Of a stretch of DNA of 64,000 nucleotides, positions 11,801 through 22,752 are shown piece by piece. A program made the position numbers and the translations under genes. Source of the stretch: Apostichopus japonicus (lineage: Eukaryota; Echinodermata; Holothuroidea; Aspidochirotida; Stichopodidae). The notes beneath the pieces are model-generated. The model saw nothing but the letters and a program-made list of their open reading frames with translations. It did not search any database and was not told the origin of the DNA. The stretch lies in NCBI RefSeq assembly GCF_037975245.1, contig NC_092567.1:23836376-23900375 (forward strand), written 5' to 3'. Numbering within the stretch: the first letter of the stretch is position 1; each line of letters starts with the position of its first letter.

Positions 11801-12782
11801 AAAAGATCTAACTGACCACCTTTGGTTGACGTACACTATCAACACTATTTTATCTTAAGAAATTTGTATCACATTCTAAACATGTTATTCGAGGCCACCA
11901 ACATATTTCGTGTTACCCCCTCCCCCTCGTCCCCTGCCCCCTGTTGAGTTTTGTGTTTCATTGATGAGCCCCACATGTTTAATGGGTCGACCATTCGTTC
12001 ATTTATCAAAGATTCAAAGCGATATCAAGATGTACAACCTGGACGAAGAGCAGTGTTATCAAAATGAAGTCCCTCTTTAGTGCCACCCCCCCTCCCCCAA
12101 ACCTGGAGAGTGATACTTCTGAACTATTCTATTTTTCTGACTTTTCAAACGTGTGCTTTATGTGCAGTTTTGTATATACAGTTCCATCAACCCATCAATG
12201 CTATATTTGTTTGATACATGTAACTAGACGTCATTCATAGTACGACTTAATTCTCAAGCACTTTTTTTTTCGGTTCTGCGATTTATAAATGTAATTCTTT
12301 CCACCACTTGTGTGTACTATATTTGGTTGTGTATTCCTAAGGCATAGTTCCAGAGTAAGCAAACATTGCCAAATGATATCTCCACTTTTGCAAGACAATT
12401 TCAAGTTAACTACAGGCTCAAGATCTCTCTGTTTCCATAATTATCAAAGATTCTTGAAAAAGACAAGGCCGGGCAGAATGTGGTCATATCTTTTTAGCAT
12501 ACTGAGTTGAAGCTTGGCGGCTTGTTTGTATGACTCTGTTTATCACTATTGAAGCTTACAAGTTGGAATCTACTGTATATTTCATTAATTGTTGGTTGTT
12601 GTATCTTTTCTAAAGTAAAGCTTATATTTTGCATCTCTTCTTTTCTTTTGAAATACAATTGACTTTTAAAAATTGCCATCGTGAGGTGAACATGAGTGTG
12701 CAAACGTGGGTGTGTTATGAAAATTAGTGAATTATAATGAATTATTTATGTCTGCCTAGAGTAGGCCGTTTTTAATGGTTGC
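8821..12782. other. Non-coding stretch, no gene seen
   Basis: AT-rich sequence. Only the short tandem motif at 10260-10405 and some homopolymer runs stand out. Confidence 0.45.
10260..10405 (+). repeat. Imperfect ~30-bp tandem repeats
   Basis: About five degenerate copies of a unit resembling TCGGTCCCCCTGTC followed by ATTTTGCCCTAGT. The similarity is easy to see, but copy boundaries are not exact. Confidence 0.55.
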
Positions 12783-12786
12783 TTAA

Positions 12787-13141
12787 AGGGTGTGAAGACT
12801 CGCGCAATAAGAATCGTCTTATGCCGGTAATTTGACCTAGTTTCGAATGAGGTGTGACAGAAGTGTTAAACACCACCATCGATCCCAGAAACTACACAAA
12901 CAGCTTGCGGTAATTAGACACTAGTGTACAGTCAGTACATACAGCTGCGGTCAATATACTCACAGCACAGTATACAAACGATAGAGCGATGGACATCTCA
13001 GGTCCAGCTAAAGATAACAAGGTATCACGTTTCATTACTGTCTGCATTTTGTAGCGACACGAACAAAACGTCACTTGCAAGCAACAGAAAGTTAACTTTA
13101 TCAGAGAGCGGCACGCGGTCAGGGGCGAGTCTTCAATACCT
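12787..13141. mobile_element. TTAA-flanked MITE, full-length copy
   Basis: About 355 bp with ends AGGGTGTGAAGACTCGCGC and, on the other strand, AGGTATTGAAGACTCGC. It is flanked by TTAA on both sides (12783-12786 and 13142-13145). TTAA targets are typical of piggyBac-type transposition, so this is a candidate non-autonomous piggyBac-like element, but no transposase is present to confirm it. Related copies lie at 20.5, 30.2, 36.3, 38.7, 41.9 and 44.3 kb. The small frames inside are not genes. Confidence 0.75.
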
Positions 13142-13787
13142 TTAACTCGTAGAGTGATATATATGAATTATATATCTCACTCAATCAACAGTAGCAACTC
13201 CCATTAATAAGTTCAAATTTGTGTTACAGCAGCGAGCGGCGTTTGCAGCACGAACAACGGGTTGATTGTTGCAAATCTCCTTCTTGCGCAATGTCTGTGA
13301 TTTCGATTACCGTCAGGATACGAATCCTTTCAACAGGTGTTAAGTCTATTCATACAATTCAATCGATTTGTGTTTCTGCATACATGTACCGTAGTCGTCA
13401 GGGATTGCGTGTTCTGGCATGAGACCGGGGCGCAACAGGAACTAGTGCCTTCACCATGATCATGCCACGTAAGCCAGGTCTGCAGTGTATAATTTTGCAG
13501 GTATATTGATATAACAACACGGAAAAACGGTTTGGGATATGACAGAAAAGCTTGTCGTTGTGTTTAGTACTAAATTCCAACTGTATGATGAGTTTGACAA
13601 GATGAACAGGAAAAAAAAAAAAAATATATTTCTCTGTTTATGACAAAGTGGAGAATAGATATTTAAAACACCTTTGGTAAATCACATTTGGATTAATTTG
13701 AATTTGACTATTTTGAGGGGCTGAATGTTTTAATTTGCCATTGCCATTGTTCTCATGCCTCAAGCTACTGACTCAACATTAATAGTC

Positions 13788-13895
13788 AAAAGTCACCCAA
13801 GATATAGAGTCATGGGTACGAAAACTAAACAACTTGATCGACTCTCAACCCCAGTCTCCTTACATACCCGAGACTGTAAAGTAACACATGATGAT
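13788..13895 (-). mobile_element. SINE body copy related to the one at 233
   Basis: The minus strand has the GGAGACTGGGGTTGAGAG segment followed by GATCAAGTTGTTTAGTTTTCG and a terminal ACCCA...TTGGGT hairpin, in the same order as in the U2-headed copy. No U2 sequence precedes it. Confidence 0.6.
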
Positions 13896-13923
13896 GACAT
13901 TGACTATGACACGTCAAGTAAGC

Positions 13924-13991
13924 AATATGTCGCAGGCCGCTCTTTCAGTCGCAGGCCGCTCTTTCAATATGTCGCAGGCCGCTCTTTCAGC
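13924..13991 (+). repeat. Three tandem copies of GTCGCAGGCCGCTCTTTCA
   Basis: Three adjacent copies, one with a shorter spacer, sit immediately upstream of the LINE C-terminal remnant. Confidence 0.8.
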
Positions 13992-14195
13992 GTCACTGGC
14001 CCTAGACTTTGGAACGCTCTCCCCGTCGACACAAGAAATTCGAAGACCATCAGAACTTTTAAAGCTGCTTTAAAGACTCATTTATTTAAGAAATCGTTTT
14101 TATAATTGTTTTGTTTGTTCAGCGCCATTGAGTGTTTTTTTACAGTAATGTGCGCTATACCAAGTGTTTCCACCTTAACCTTAACCTTATGTCAC
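13985..14195 (+). pseudogene. 3' end of a CR1/L2-like LINE: ORF2 C-terminus and 3' UTR
   Basis: The frame up to the stop at 14103-14105 encodes FSVTGPRLWNALP, then FKAALKTHLFKKSF. This is the conserved tail found at the C-terminus of ORF2 in many CR1/L2-group LINEs. The 3' UTR has the AGCGCCATTGAG and GTGCGCTATACCAAG signature common at the end of such elements and closes with short CCTTAA repeats. Everything upstream, including the reverse transcriptase, is missing: a dead 5'-truncated copy. Confidence 0.7.
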
Positions 14196-16114
14196 ACACA
14201 CCCACACCGCACACAAGTCATCCTGCTAACAAAAAGTACTCCAAACGCAATATGCAATATAGAGCTTATAATAGTAATGCGGGTTGACAAATCGAAACAA
14301 ATTCACCCTTTATCCTATATAGATGTATTGTTAAAGTTCAGCTAGCGTCGAAGAGTTCATTGTGCGATTTTCTGTGGGTAAAATTCACCATGAGTTGCCA
14401 TGCATACGTGGAGGTAATTTCACGTGCGCAAGGATATTGCTACAGATAAACGAATGTGCCATCACAAACATCAGGGAAATAAAAATCGTCTGCAGTTGCA
14501 CGATATTTATGAAAAGATATAACTACGAATACATTTCTTACGCTATATTAGAAATTATGTTAGGTCGTATGTATCTATGTATGTGCGTTTGTATGTGTGT
14601 ATATATGTAAGTATGTATGGGTGTATGTGTGGGCGTGTGCGTGTATGCATATATGTATGTGTGTATGTATGCTGTATGGGCCAACCATATGCGTGGGCGT
14701 GTGTATGTATGCCTTCAGGCAGGCAACAACTAAAGTTGCTTTAGTTGTACGAATGCTCCACCAACGCATCCGTAGTGCATGGAATCTCCGGCTGGAATTT
14801 TCCTCGTGCTTTATTCAACTATGAATGTTGTAGAAAGTTTGTTTAACACTGAATGTAAATAAAATACTACAACAAACCGAAAAGACGTGAGGCTCTTTGC
14901 TGCACGCAATTAGACACAAATACTGAAGATTTGTGTGGCTGACACTTCAAGATATTACTGGATTCGATCAGGTAGGTTCTGTTTGATTTGAAATACCATA
15001 ATTTTATTCTGTGGAGTGATCTTTCATATGTTTCTTTTTTAAATACGTTTAACATCGGTTAAGCAACGACGTATATAGCTGGTAGCAAGTGTTTACAGCC
15101 AAAGTCAGCTTGAAATAAAATATGAAATCCAAAACAGTCCGAACTGTAATCAATACAACAAGAAAACTCTATAATTTAATGGATACGTGAACTGACTGAG
15201 CACGAAGTGTTCTTTCTCGAATTTCAAAGAGGAAAGTTATAGAGTTAAAGAAACAGAAATGAAGATGGGCTTATTTATATCATAAAAGCAATGACTATCA
15301 ACCAGCAATTTATCTTTCATATTTCAGCCTAGCTAAGCGTTAACCTGAAATTTCTTGTTTGGTGGTAAAGCCCTCCTACAATGCAAACCAAATATGTTGT
15401 GTACATGGAATTTCTAAAGTTAATGTTATTATTCTGCATGCGATAAAATGAAATTAACTTTGAAAACCATATCGTCAAAAATATACCGGCTCACTATGAA
15501 AAGAAATGATGAAATTAGTTTATTTTCCGGAGACTAGAAACTGAAAATATTTCATTTACTAAATTAACTCGTAGGGCTATCACTTATAAGTTGTAATATT
15601 CTATGTTAAAGCCTAGAAATCGTCCCTAATCTGACGTTGTGACGAACGTGCAAAAAGTGAATTTACAGAAAACGCGCTCTAAAGATTTTCACATTTTGAC
15701 TTTAGTATTTCGTAATTAATCCAGACAGTAAAACCGATTTGCGGTTTCGATGATGCTACATGAATTATCTTATAAGACTGTGACACAAAATGCGTATAGC
15801 CAGGATGAACAACATACTTCAAACTAAGTAGTAGAGCAAAAAGCACTGAGATATGACAAACAATATTCACATTGGCAGCTGATGACCTAGATGGAAACTT
15901 TTCTTGTATTCAGCATAAGGGTTGACCTCTACCAAAGGCAAAAGGCTTCTTCTCATACCTCGACAAATATTTTGATAGTACTCGCTATTTGGCGACCGTG
16001 ACGAAAAATCTACTGGCCAAAACGCAAATTTCACTCGCCACTATGATTGCTTTTCCAGTCTCCATAGTAGAGTACAACATCATTACTTTCTGTGAACTAA
16101 GGTTTGGCACTTAG
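14196..16114. other. Non-coding stretch with a TGTA-type microsatellite
   Basis: A degenerate TGTA/TGTG microsatellite runs from about 14568 to 14715. It explains the open frames there on both strands. Nothing else is recognised. Confidence 0.5.
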
Positions 16115-16800
16115 TGTAATATTATGACAAGCCCGGCTCCTCCGACATGTAATATTATATCGGGACTCGCGAGAGAGATGTACTGGGGTTATCTTGATGC
16201 CGTATTTTATGCTTCTTCAGGAGACGTCTCGAACGGGCGATAGAGGAAAACAATGAGTTCTCAGAAAAACAAGTTGACGAGATAGGATTTGATTAGTGAT
16301 TCGGTATAATTTCTTCTCTGTCGATTCTCTTCTCTAATAAAATTACAATGATCTGACTCCGTCAATTACGTACTCAAATTAGTGACGAAGTGAAGAACTT
16401 GCGAGACCATGCCGCGCTTTATAGATTACTTCTATAAAATCCTTCTGCGCATAATCAGAAGGCAGCCAATAACCTGCTCATCCTGTATTAGCTTACGATA
16501 TAAAAATCACTACGTAAAGGACTGATCTGCACTGATTGGTTGGGAGTTTGGAAGTCCACCCCTTTCTATATGGAAACTTCCATACCACGTGAGAAGAACC
16601 TTCTCGAATGTTCTACAGACACATCGAATCTATTTTGGGAAAAGGCCCTGTTACATGATTCAATAAGATAGTTAAAACTTCTCGTGGGAAAACTGAATCC
16701 TCGACCTAGATAAATATATAAGGGGCCTGTACGATGTCTCGATGGAGTTTTTCGGAAGATCAAAGAGGCAGTATTACTATATCATAACATCCCCCTCAAT
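16115..16800 (-). mobile_element. LTR with adjacent polypurine tract, minus orientation
   Basis: On the minus strand the polypurine tract ATTGAGGGGGA (16790-16800) is followed at 16789 by TGTTATGATATAG. The segment ends near 16115 with ATATTACA. A TG...CA segment of ~675 bp right after a polypurine tract has the structure of a 3' LTR, of the sort seen in Ty1/copia-type elements. A minus-strand TATA-like CTATAAAGC lies near 16424 and a polyadenylation-like ATAAAATA near 16208. No gag-pol frame is found next to it. An alternative end lies at 16148. Copia assignment is inference. Confidence 0.5.
16571..16614. promoter_or_regulatory. Heat-shock-element-like cluster inside the LTR
   Basis: Bases 16595-16614 are four perfect alternating pentamers of the heat-shock factor consensus (nGAAn and nTTCn). 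A further two-pentamer site, GGAAACTTCC, lies about 20 bp to the left. The cluster would be in the U3 region of the minus-strand LTR. A plus-strand TATA-like motif (AAATATATAAGG) lies at about 16712, so promoter activity in either direction is conceivable. Confidence 0.45.
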
Positions 16801-16969
16801 CTTTTAAATTTTTTGGATACTCCAAAATTTTAACATCATACTGCTTTAACTTATCATAATCTCAAGAAGGTGGTGTAAGCACATTCATTAATATTCATTG
16901 ACTTCAATAAATGGTCTGCATATATCTCAAAGGTTAACATCTTGGTTACGCATTATTAAAATGATCATA

Positions 16970-18608
16970 GGACAGCTCCAGACGAAGTGATGAAGTGTTG
17001 GGAAGATCATTTCAACAAACATCTAAACACAGAATTCCCCAGAGATGATGATATCCTTAAAACCATCCCGGAGCCTGTCAACCGTAATACCACCAGCTTA
17101 CCTTTTACCCTAGAGGAAGTAGAAGAGGCTGTCAAAAAGCTGAAAAACAATAAAGCCTGTGGCTGTGACAGGATATCAGCTGAAGTATTAAAAGAAGGAG
17201 GACCACTGATGAATCGGATGCTCCTCAAAGTCATCAACAAAGCTTGGTCAGATAGGGAGGTCCCAGAAGACTGGAGCAGAGGTCTGGTAACTCCTGTTTA
17301 TAAGAAAGGTGACAAGCTTGATCCTGCCAATTACAGAGCCATTGCTCTTCTGTCCATCCCTGGAAAAGTCTTCTGCAGGATGCTGCTTACTAGAATCCAA
17401 GATACTGTAGAAAACCACCTCAGTGAGGAGCAGTGCGGATTCAGAGCCTCCATAGGAACAACAGATGCCATCTTCACAGTCCGCCAGATCTTCGAAAAAG
17501 CCAAAGAGAGGAAAATACCGCTTCACTGGAACTTTGTGGACTTCAAAGCAGCCTTCGACACTATTTGGAGGGAGGCTCTCTGGAAATGCCTGCGCTCAAT
17601 TGGAGTAGATCCAAAGCTAGTAGACCTTATAGCAAGGATGTATGAGAAAACAAAGTGCTCTGTAATGGTGAATGGAAAGATCATTGAGTGGTTTGAGGTT
17701 CAAGTTGGTGTCAGACAAGGCTGCCTACTATCTCCCTGTCTCTTCAACATCTACCTGGAGTTTGTCATGAAAGAGATACAAAATCTTGACTCAGGTCTGA
17801 AGATGGGCAACATGTGTATAAACAACATCCGTTATGCTGATGACACCACTCTCATAGAAATGGACCTTGACAGCCTACAGGAGGCCACCAACAAACTTCA
17901 AGAAGCATGCACAAGATGGGGAATGAAAATCAACCCAACAAAGTGTAAAATAGTGTCTGAAGACACCAAAGATGTTCTCCTTAACCAAGTACCTGTTCAG
18001 AAAGTTGACAACTTTGTCTTCCTGGGCAGCAATGTCCCCTCAATGGATGAAGACGTTAAACGCCGCATAAGGTTGGCTTCCTGGGCTTTTGGAAGTCTGA
18101 AAAATACCATCTGGTCAAACCATGACATCACCAGATCCCTGAAAGTAAGGATTTACCAGGCCCTCATTCTGCCAATAGCAACTTACAGCTCTGAATCCTG
18201 GGCACTCCGTGAAAAAGATCGTCATCGACTTGATGTCTTTGAAATGAGATGTCTCAGAGCAATACTGGGTGTCTCCATCCTAGATAAAGTGAGGAACAAC
18301 ACCATCAGACAAAGGCTGAATGTAACAACTACCATCAATGATGCAATCTGCAAGAGACGCCTGAAATGGGTCGGCCATGTCTTTAGGATGCCGGAGCATC
18401 GGCTTCCATATCAAGCATTCAAGAATGACTTCAGCAAGCCAAGACCTCCAGGACGACCACCTTCAAGATGGAAGGACCTAATCCAGAAAGACCTAGGTAT
18501 GACAACCCAAGCTGTTGAAAGTTGCGCAGCAGATAGACCAAATTGGAGGAGGATTACTCGCCAGAGGGCAAAGGGACACAGCGTCCTACGCACCTAAGTC
18601 AGTAAGTC
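16970..18608 (+). mobile_element. 5'-truncated RTE-like LINE with perfect 12-bp target duplication
   Basis: The insert is bounded by AAAATGATCATA at 16958-16969 and 18609-18620, identical at all 12 positions. It lacks the 5' part of the element, including the endonuclease. It ends only 11 bp after the stop codon with short AGTC/AGTA repeats, as RTE-type elements often do. The clean duplication and intact frame suggest a young insertion. Confidence 0.85.
16990..18597 (+). CDS. Reverse transcriptase of an RTE-like non-LTR retrotransposon, N-terminally truncated
   Basis: A 535-residue uninterrupted frame; the same frame is open from the insertion point at 16970, so the ATG used here is arbitrary. 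Residues ~40-300 are the reverse transcriptase domain: motif A FVDFKAAFD (~182-190), GVRQGCLLSPCLF (~240-252) and the catalytic YADD (~282-285). After it come the thumb and a C-terminal region with SWALREKDRHRLDVFEMRC, a WVGHVFRMP block and a proline-rich RPPGRPPSRW block, as in RTE-clade and related LINE proteins. The apurinic endonuclease domain that normally precedes the RT is absent, so the copy cannot move by itself, although its RT could be translated. Clade assignment is by motif memory; a neighbouring clade is possible. Confidence 0.88.
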   Translation: MKCWEDHFNKHLNTEFPRDDDILKTIPEPVNRNTTSLPFTLEEVEEAVKKLKNNKACGCDRISAEVLKEGGPLMNRMLLKVINKAWSDREVPEDWSRGLVTPVYKKGDKLDPANYRAIALLSIPGKVFCRMLLTRIQDTVENHLSEEQCGFRASIGTTDAIFTVRQIFEKAKERKIPLHWNFVDFKAAFDTIWREALWKCLRSIGVDPKLVDLIARMYEKTKCSVMVNGKIIEWFEVQVGVRQGCLLSPCLFNIYLEFVMKEIQNLDSGLKMGNMCINNIRYADDTTLIEMDLDSLQEATNKLQEACTRWGMKINPTKCKIVSEDTKDVLLNQVPVQKVDNFVFLGSNVPSMDEDVKRRIRLASWAFGSLKNTIWSNHDITRSLKVRIYQALILPIATYSSESWALREKDRHRLDVFEMRCLRAILGVSILDKVRNNTIRQRLNVTTTINDAICKRRLKWVGHVFRMPEHRLPYQAFKNDFSKPRPPGRPPSRWKDLIQKDLGMTTQAVESCAADRPNWRRITRQRAKGHSVLRT

Positions 18609-19158
18609 AAAATGATCATATGGTATATACATTGACACTAACTCCATGAATTTTTTGGTGTACGGTACCTCTTCAATATTGATGACATCATATGATGTAA
18701 TCTAAAAAAAATATCATTAAGGTATCTTAAAGTTACATGACACAGCAAAATATGCAGTATCTCTTACAAAATACATTTATGCATTTCATACATCAATAAT
18801 ACATTTATATCAAAAGTGAAATCATGCCGTGATTGGGGTGAGATCAGAGAATACTGGACTTAGTTATCTTTTAACTGAACAGAACACCTTGGCGTTCCAT
18901 GAAAAAATTCACACACTAAAAAAGGAACCTTAAAATATTACAAACCTATTTACAAACCTCCTCTTTAATGAAGGCATAGTTTCAAAACTGCTTTGAAACC
19001 TTGTGAATCATATACATCCACTTCATATACATCCACTTCAAGAAAATCAAGAAAATGTGACTCGATAGCATGGTGACCCTAGGTATGCACTCCGAATTGA
19101 TAGTCTAGTAAAGTACCAAAGTACTAGATATTCGATACCATAAAAGAGACCCCTAGAC

Positions 19159-20103
19159 CCTAGGTTCTCAACCTTTTTCTATCCAGGGACCCCTTGAGAT
19201 CAACTGAAATTTTTGGAGGACCCCCGGACAGTGACCGACGACCTGGGGAGGGGTATAAGGGGAGGGGTGTTCCCCTCCCCTTTTGATTTTTTTTTTCAAT
19301 ATTTGAGGGTTAGATGCAAAATGGTGCATTATTTTGTGACTTTTGAAGTAAATTTATGTTCAAGAATTTGTTTAGAAATGCATTTTTCTGGGCCTGGAAT
19401 GCAGTTTTCCTAGACCTGCAAGTATTGCTAGGCATAGGCCTACTTGGAAATCCTTACTTTCAAATTATATATTCCCAATTAAATGTTAATTTGGAAGCGA
19501 TGATTTGTCAGGTACAAACTGGTTGATTCTGCATGAGGTCAGGAGAAATATGGGTTTTCTTTGTCAGAGATAGCTGCAAATGGCACCGTTTTTTTTTGTG
19601 TCAAATCCAAGTTAGTTATAACTTTACCTCCACCAAAGCCTTATAACTACCGCGCTTCGCTGTGTCAACAGTGAGCAACGCATCATAGTTATTGCTCTGC
19701 ATATTAGGATGTATAGTGTGCAGTTAAGTTATACACAACACTCGGGTGGCATGTTATCCATACCTCACCGAATGTATACCTTAATGAGAAACTATATAAC
19801 TTGTTTTCATCGGGGAACGCACGATTCAACATTTATCGACTACTGACGATACGGTCTGATCATCAGGGTCCGACGTATTGACGGCTAGCCTAGCCTAGAT
19901 TTCTAGAGGCATACATACTTCTTCCTTCGACTATATCTCTCATTCCATTTTTCACGAACCTCTTCGGCTTTCGCGGACCCTTATTTTTTTCACGGACCCT
20001 TATTTCTTCACGGACCCCCTGCGGACCCCTTTGCCCTCACGGACCCCCAAATAAATTTCACGGACCCCCTAGGGGTCCGCGGACCCCAGGTTGAGTATCC
20101 TGG
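19159..20103. mobile_element. Non-autonomous hAT element, 945 bp, with 8-bp target duplication
   Basis: Ends CCTAGGTTCTCAACC and, on the other strand, CCAGGATACTCAACC match at 12 of 15 positions and resemble the TTCTCAACC ends common in hAT elements. The 8-bp repeat CCCTAGAC flanks it (19151-19158 and 20104-20111). The interior has repeated GGACCCC/GGGGTCC blocks near both ends. Near 19240-19330 is a GGGGAGGGG...CCCCTCCCC palindrome module shared with the elements at 24500 and 63518. No transposase frame remains. Confidence 0.82.
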
Positions 20104-20111
20104 CCCTAGAC

Positions 20112-22532
20112 TATGACATCAACAAATTTTCTTCAAATTTACATATTACTTAACATCTTGTCTTTTCAACTTCTTGCTTCATGAAGAAATTTACTTTTGC
20201 ATGAACACTTGAGGAAAAGAAAATATATACATAATTTCCTCAAAAGATCTATACTTTCATTTGCTTGGATAGCTGTTGCTGTAAGCAAAAGTTGCATATC
20301 ACCAATGCTGTCTCTGAATAGCCTTCAATATAACATCAATGATGCAATGTAAATATCTCTAAAATATTTCCTCAATATATGAAAACCCATGTTGCTAATA
20401 TTCCGGACAGGTTCTAAATGCCGAGTAAACGTTTGACCGAATCCATAAGGAGAGATAAAGTACAGTATACAACTATACATACTCATTACACATTTGTTAT
20501 AAAAGACGAAACTAGGTCACTTGGTGGTGTTTTTAACAATAAAGCTTTTTTTTCAGATGGCCGCACGCGGTTTGGGGCGAGTCTTCAATGCCTTTAATTA
20601 TCAATATAATAACCATGTAGCCATGCATTGATCCTCTGCCCTTATAAGTATATTCAATTTCTCCCTTATTTTAAAGAGAAGACAAATTTATAAAGTTAAA
20701 TTTGAATAATATTCGCATCAAATTTTTGCCTCCAGGTTATTTTTTTGTCTTCATCATCCTACCATTCAGTTATATGTGTCTATAAAAGACCTATACTATA
20801 CAGAATAAACTAAGATATATACTGTTTTTGCAATGCCAAACGTTTCCATATTCATTGCAAGGATTGCCGCTTGTTCAGTGAAAATTGTAGCAGATTGAAT
20901 TCAGCTATCCCTCCTGTAGACCTTTCGAGCAAGAGATAGAACTCACCCCCCCCCTCACCCTCTCATCCCACCTCCCTATATACACCCTCCAGTATTTCAT
21001 CAGCAAGATGACGCAGTTTAACCATCGTACATGATCACCTCTTTAAGTACATGATCGTGTCATATATATTATAATTTATATCATCTTCTGTTTCATGTTT
21101 AATTTTTTTTTAAATTATTACGGTAATTTTGGTTCATCATCCGATAAAAGTTTTAATGGTTGTCTACTGTACCTTCGGTGTTCCAAATTTCTAATGTGTT
21201 AAAATAGTAACAATTTCAACGGGATAGGAAGCTAAAAGAAGCTCATTGAACCCTATTCAAGTGATGCCCGTGTTCAAGCCCTTTAATATATTTACAGTTA
21301 TTGCACCTGTCAGTAATTTAGTGTCCTTCACCTTAGATGTAAAGCGGGTCTGGCTATAGGATATCAGGGGGTCACATTAGTCCGGCCTCTGTGCGACATT
21401 CCTTTCTGTCTCTACTCATTAAAGGCTGCCTAAGGTCAGATTTGAAAATTTCTCCCTCAGCTGTTCTCATAACTTCAGTTGTTTGAGACAGTTTGTTTTA
21501 GCAGATTGTACACTGCTGAATCCAGTTGTTGTGTATTAGCGGCTGCACTAACACTGTATTATACGCCTACCAGCCTCTCTTTTGGGTTTACAGTTTTTGT
21601 CCTGGCAAATTAATAGTTCGTAAGTACTCGATGTTTTGTTTATTCAATAGAACTTAGGAAATGACCTGTTACTGAGGTGACTCCAATTGTTTAGAATGTT
21701 GACCACAATTATTAGGAGTAGTTAATTTATTATATCGGCAACTCAATATGTACCATGACTCCATGAGAGCACAGTCAAATACTATGTGTTTGCTCACCGT
21801 TATAATCACATGATGATGTGTATCACGTCTTTGTTAGGTATAGGATCTTATAGTATACTTCTTGTTCTAATTAAATTACTTATTTTAGCATTTGTAGTTT
21901 CTATCTTCCAGTTCATGGGTGTTATCCGATAGATAAGATGTGTTAATCAGTTAGTAAATCTGAAGGTAGTAGGGCTATTAGAGGTAGGCCCCTAACCTAC
22001 TTTATTCTCGTCTCTGTCATACTCAGTCATAGTTATGATATAATCATCATAACCGACAACGTTGGCATGACACTGTTCGGAGTACGATCATTCATTATCG
22101 TATTTAGTTTAGTAATTAATCTCGTAATGCTGTAGTATTATTATGAATCATTTATCTTGTTTCACAGTTTTACCACACAAATACAAGTGGGTAACTTATA
22201 CAGAAAAGCTGGACCTGTCTTTGCCTCATATTTGTTTAGCTGGCTGTCTAGCACGCATATCCAACGCGAGTGAGGGAAGCACAATCGTAGATGAGCATTG
22301 CAGTAAAACGAGGCAGCTGGCATCCTAATTATCAGCACTATAGTTGGAAACCAATATAATATAAAACTTGATCTGATCCGGGTTACGCCTGACCTACGGC
22401 AGATATGATATGAGTATACAGTTGCTGGTATTTATACACATGACTGTGCAGTCGTATAGTCTCCTACACGGTTATAAATAACCATAAGCTTAATGATACC
22501 GTATATATAGGTGTTTATAAATAACTTTGAAA
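20112..22532. other. Intergenic stretch upstream of the methyltransferase gene
   Basis: No gene seen. It contains a MITE end at 20551-20593. A TATA-like GTATATATAGG lies at about 22501, only some 30 bp before the methyltransferase ATG; whether it acts as a core promoter cannot be told. Confidence 0.4.
20551..20593. mobile_element. TTAA MITE, end fragment
   Basis: It carries the GATGGCCGCACGCGGTTTGG and GCGAGTCTTCAATGCC end of the MITE family, followed by TTAA at 20594-20597. The rest of the element is missing or replaced. A scrap of the opposite end (CGAAACTAGGTCA) lies ~40 bp to the left in inverted order, suggesting internal deletion and rearrangement. Confidence 0.6.
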
Positions 22533-22752
22533 ATGGAAAGCATATATCATGATGCAGAGCATTTTGCTAAATGTTGGCAGGAATACATCGAACGCTGTGA
22601 TTCATTTAAATCTTGGTTTCAATGGCTCGATTTGGTTTTTGATGAAGAATTATTTGACAAAGTTGGAAATGGCATGCATCTGCCTACTGAATCAAGGAAA
22701 TCCACCACATTGACGACAACATTCAAAACACTTGGAATTGGTTGTGGATCAG
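22533..22752 (+). CDS. HNMT-like: HNMT-like gene, coding exon 1
   Basis: It starts at the ATG in TTGAAAATGGAA and encodes the N-terminal helical region and the SAM-binding glycine loop. It ends at the donor TCAG|GTGAGT after the first base of a glycine codon. Confidence 0.82.

Noticed and set aside
12924-13145. Repeated small frames (MYSQYIQL... type) seen also at 36475 and 44312
   Set aside because: They are the same MITE read in one frame; stops and shifts differ between copies, so no coding constraint.
14575-14824. Frames over the TGTA/TGTG region on both strands
   Set aside because: Microsatellite-driven.
16742-16810. Short plus-strand ORF after the TATA-like motif near the heat-shock site
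   Set aside because: About 21 codons only and running through the polypurine tract complement; more simply explained as LTR sequence.
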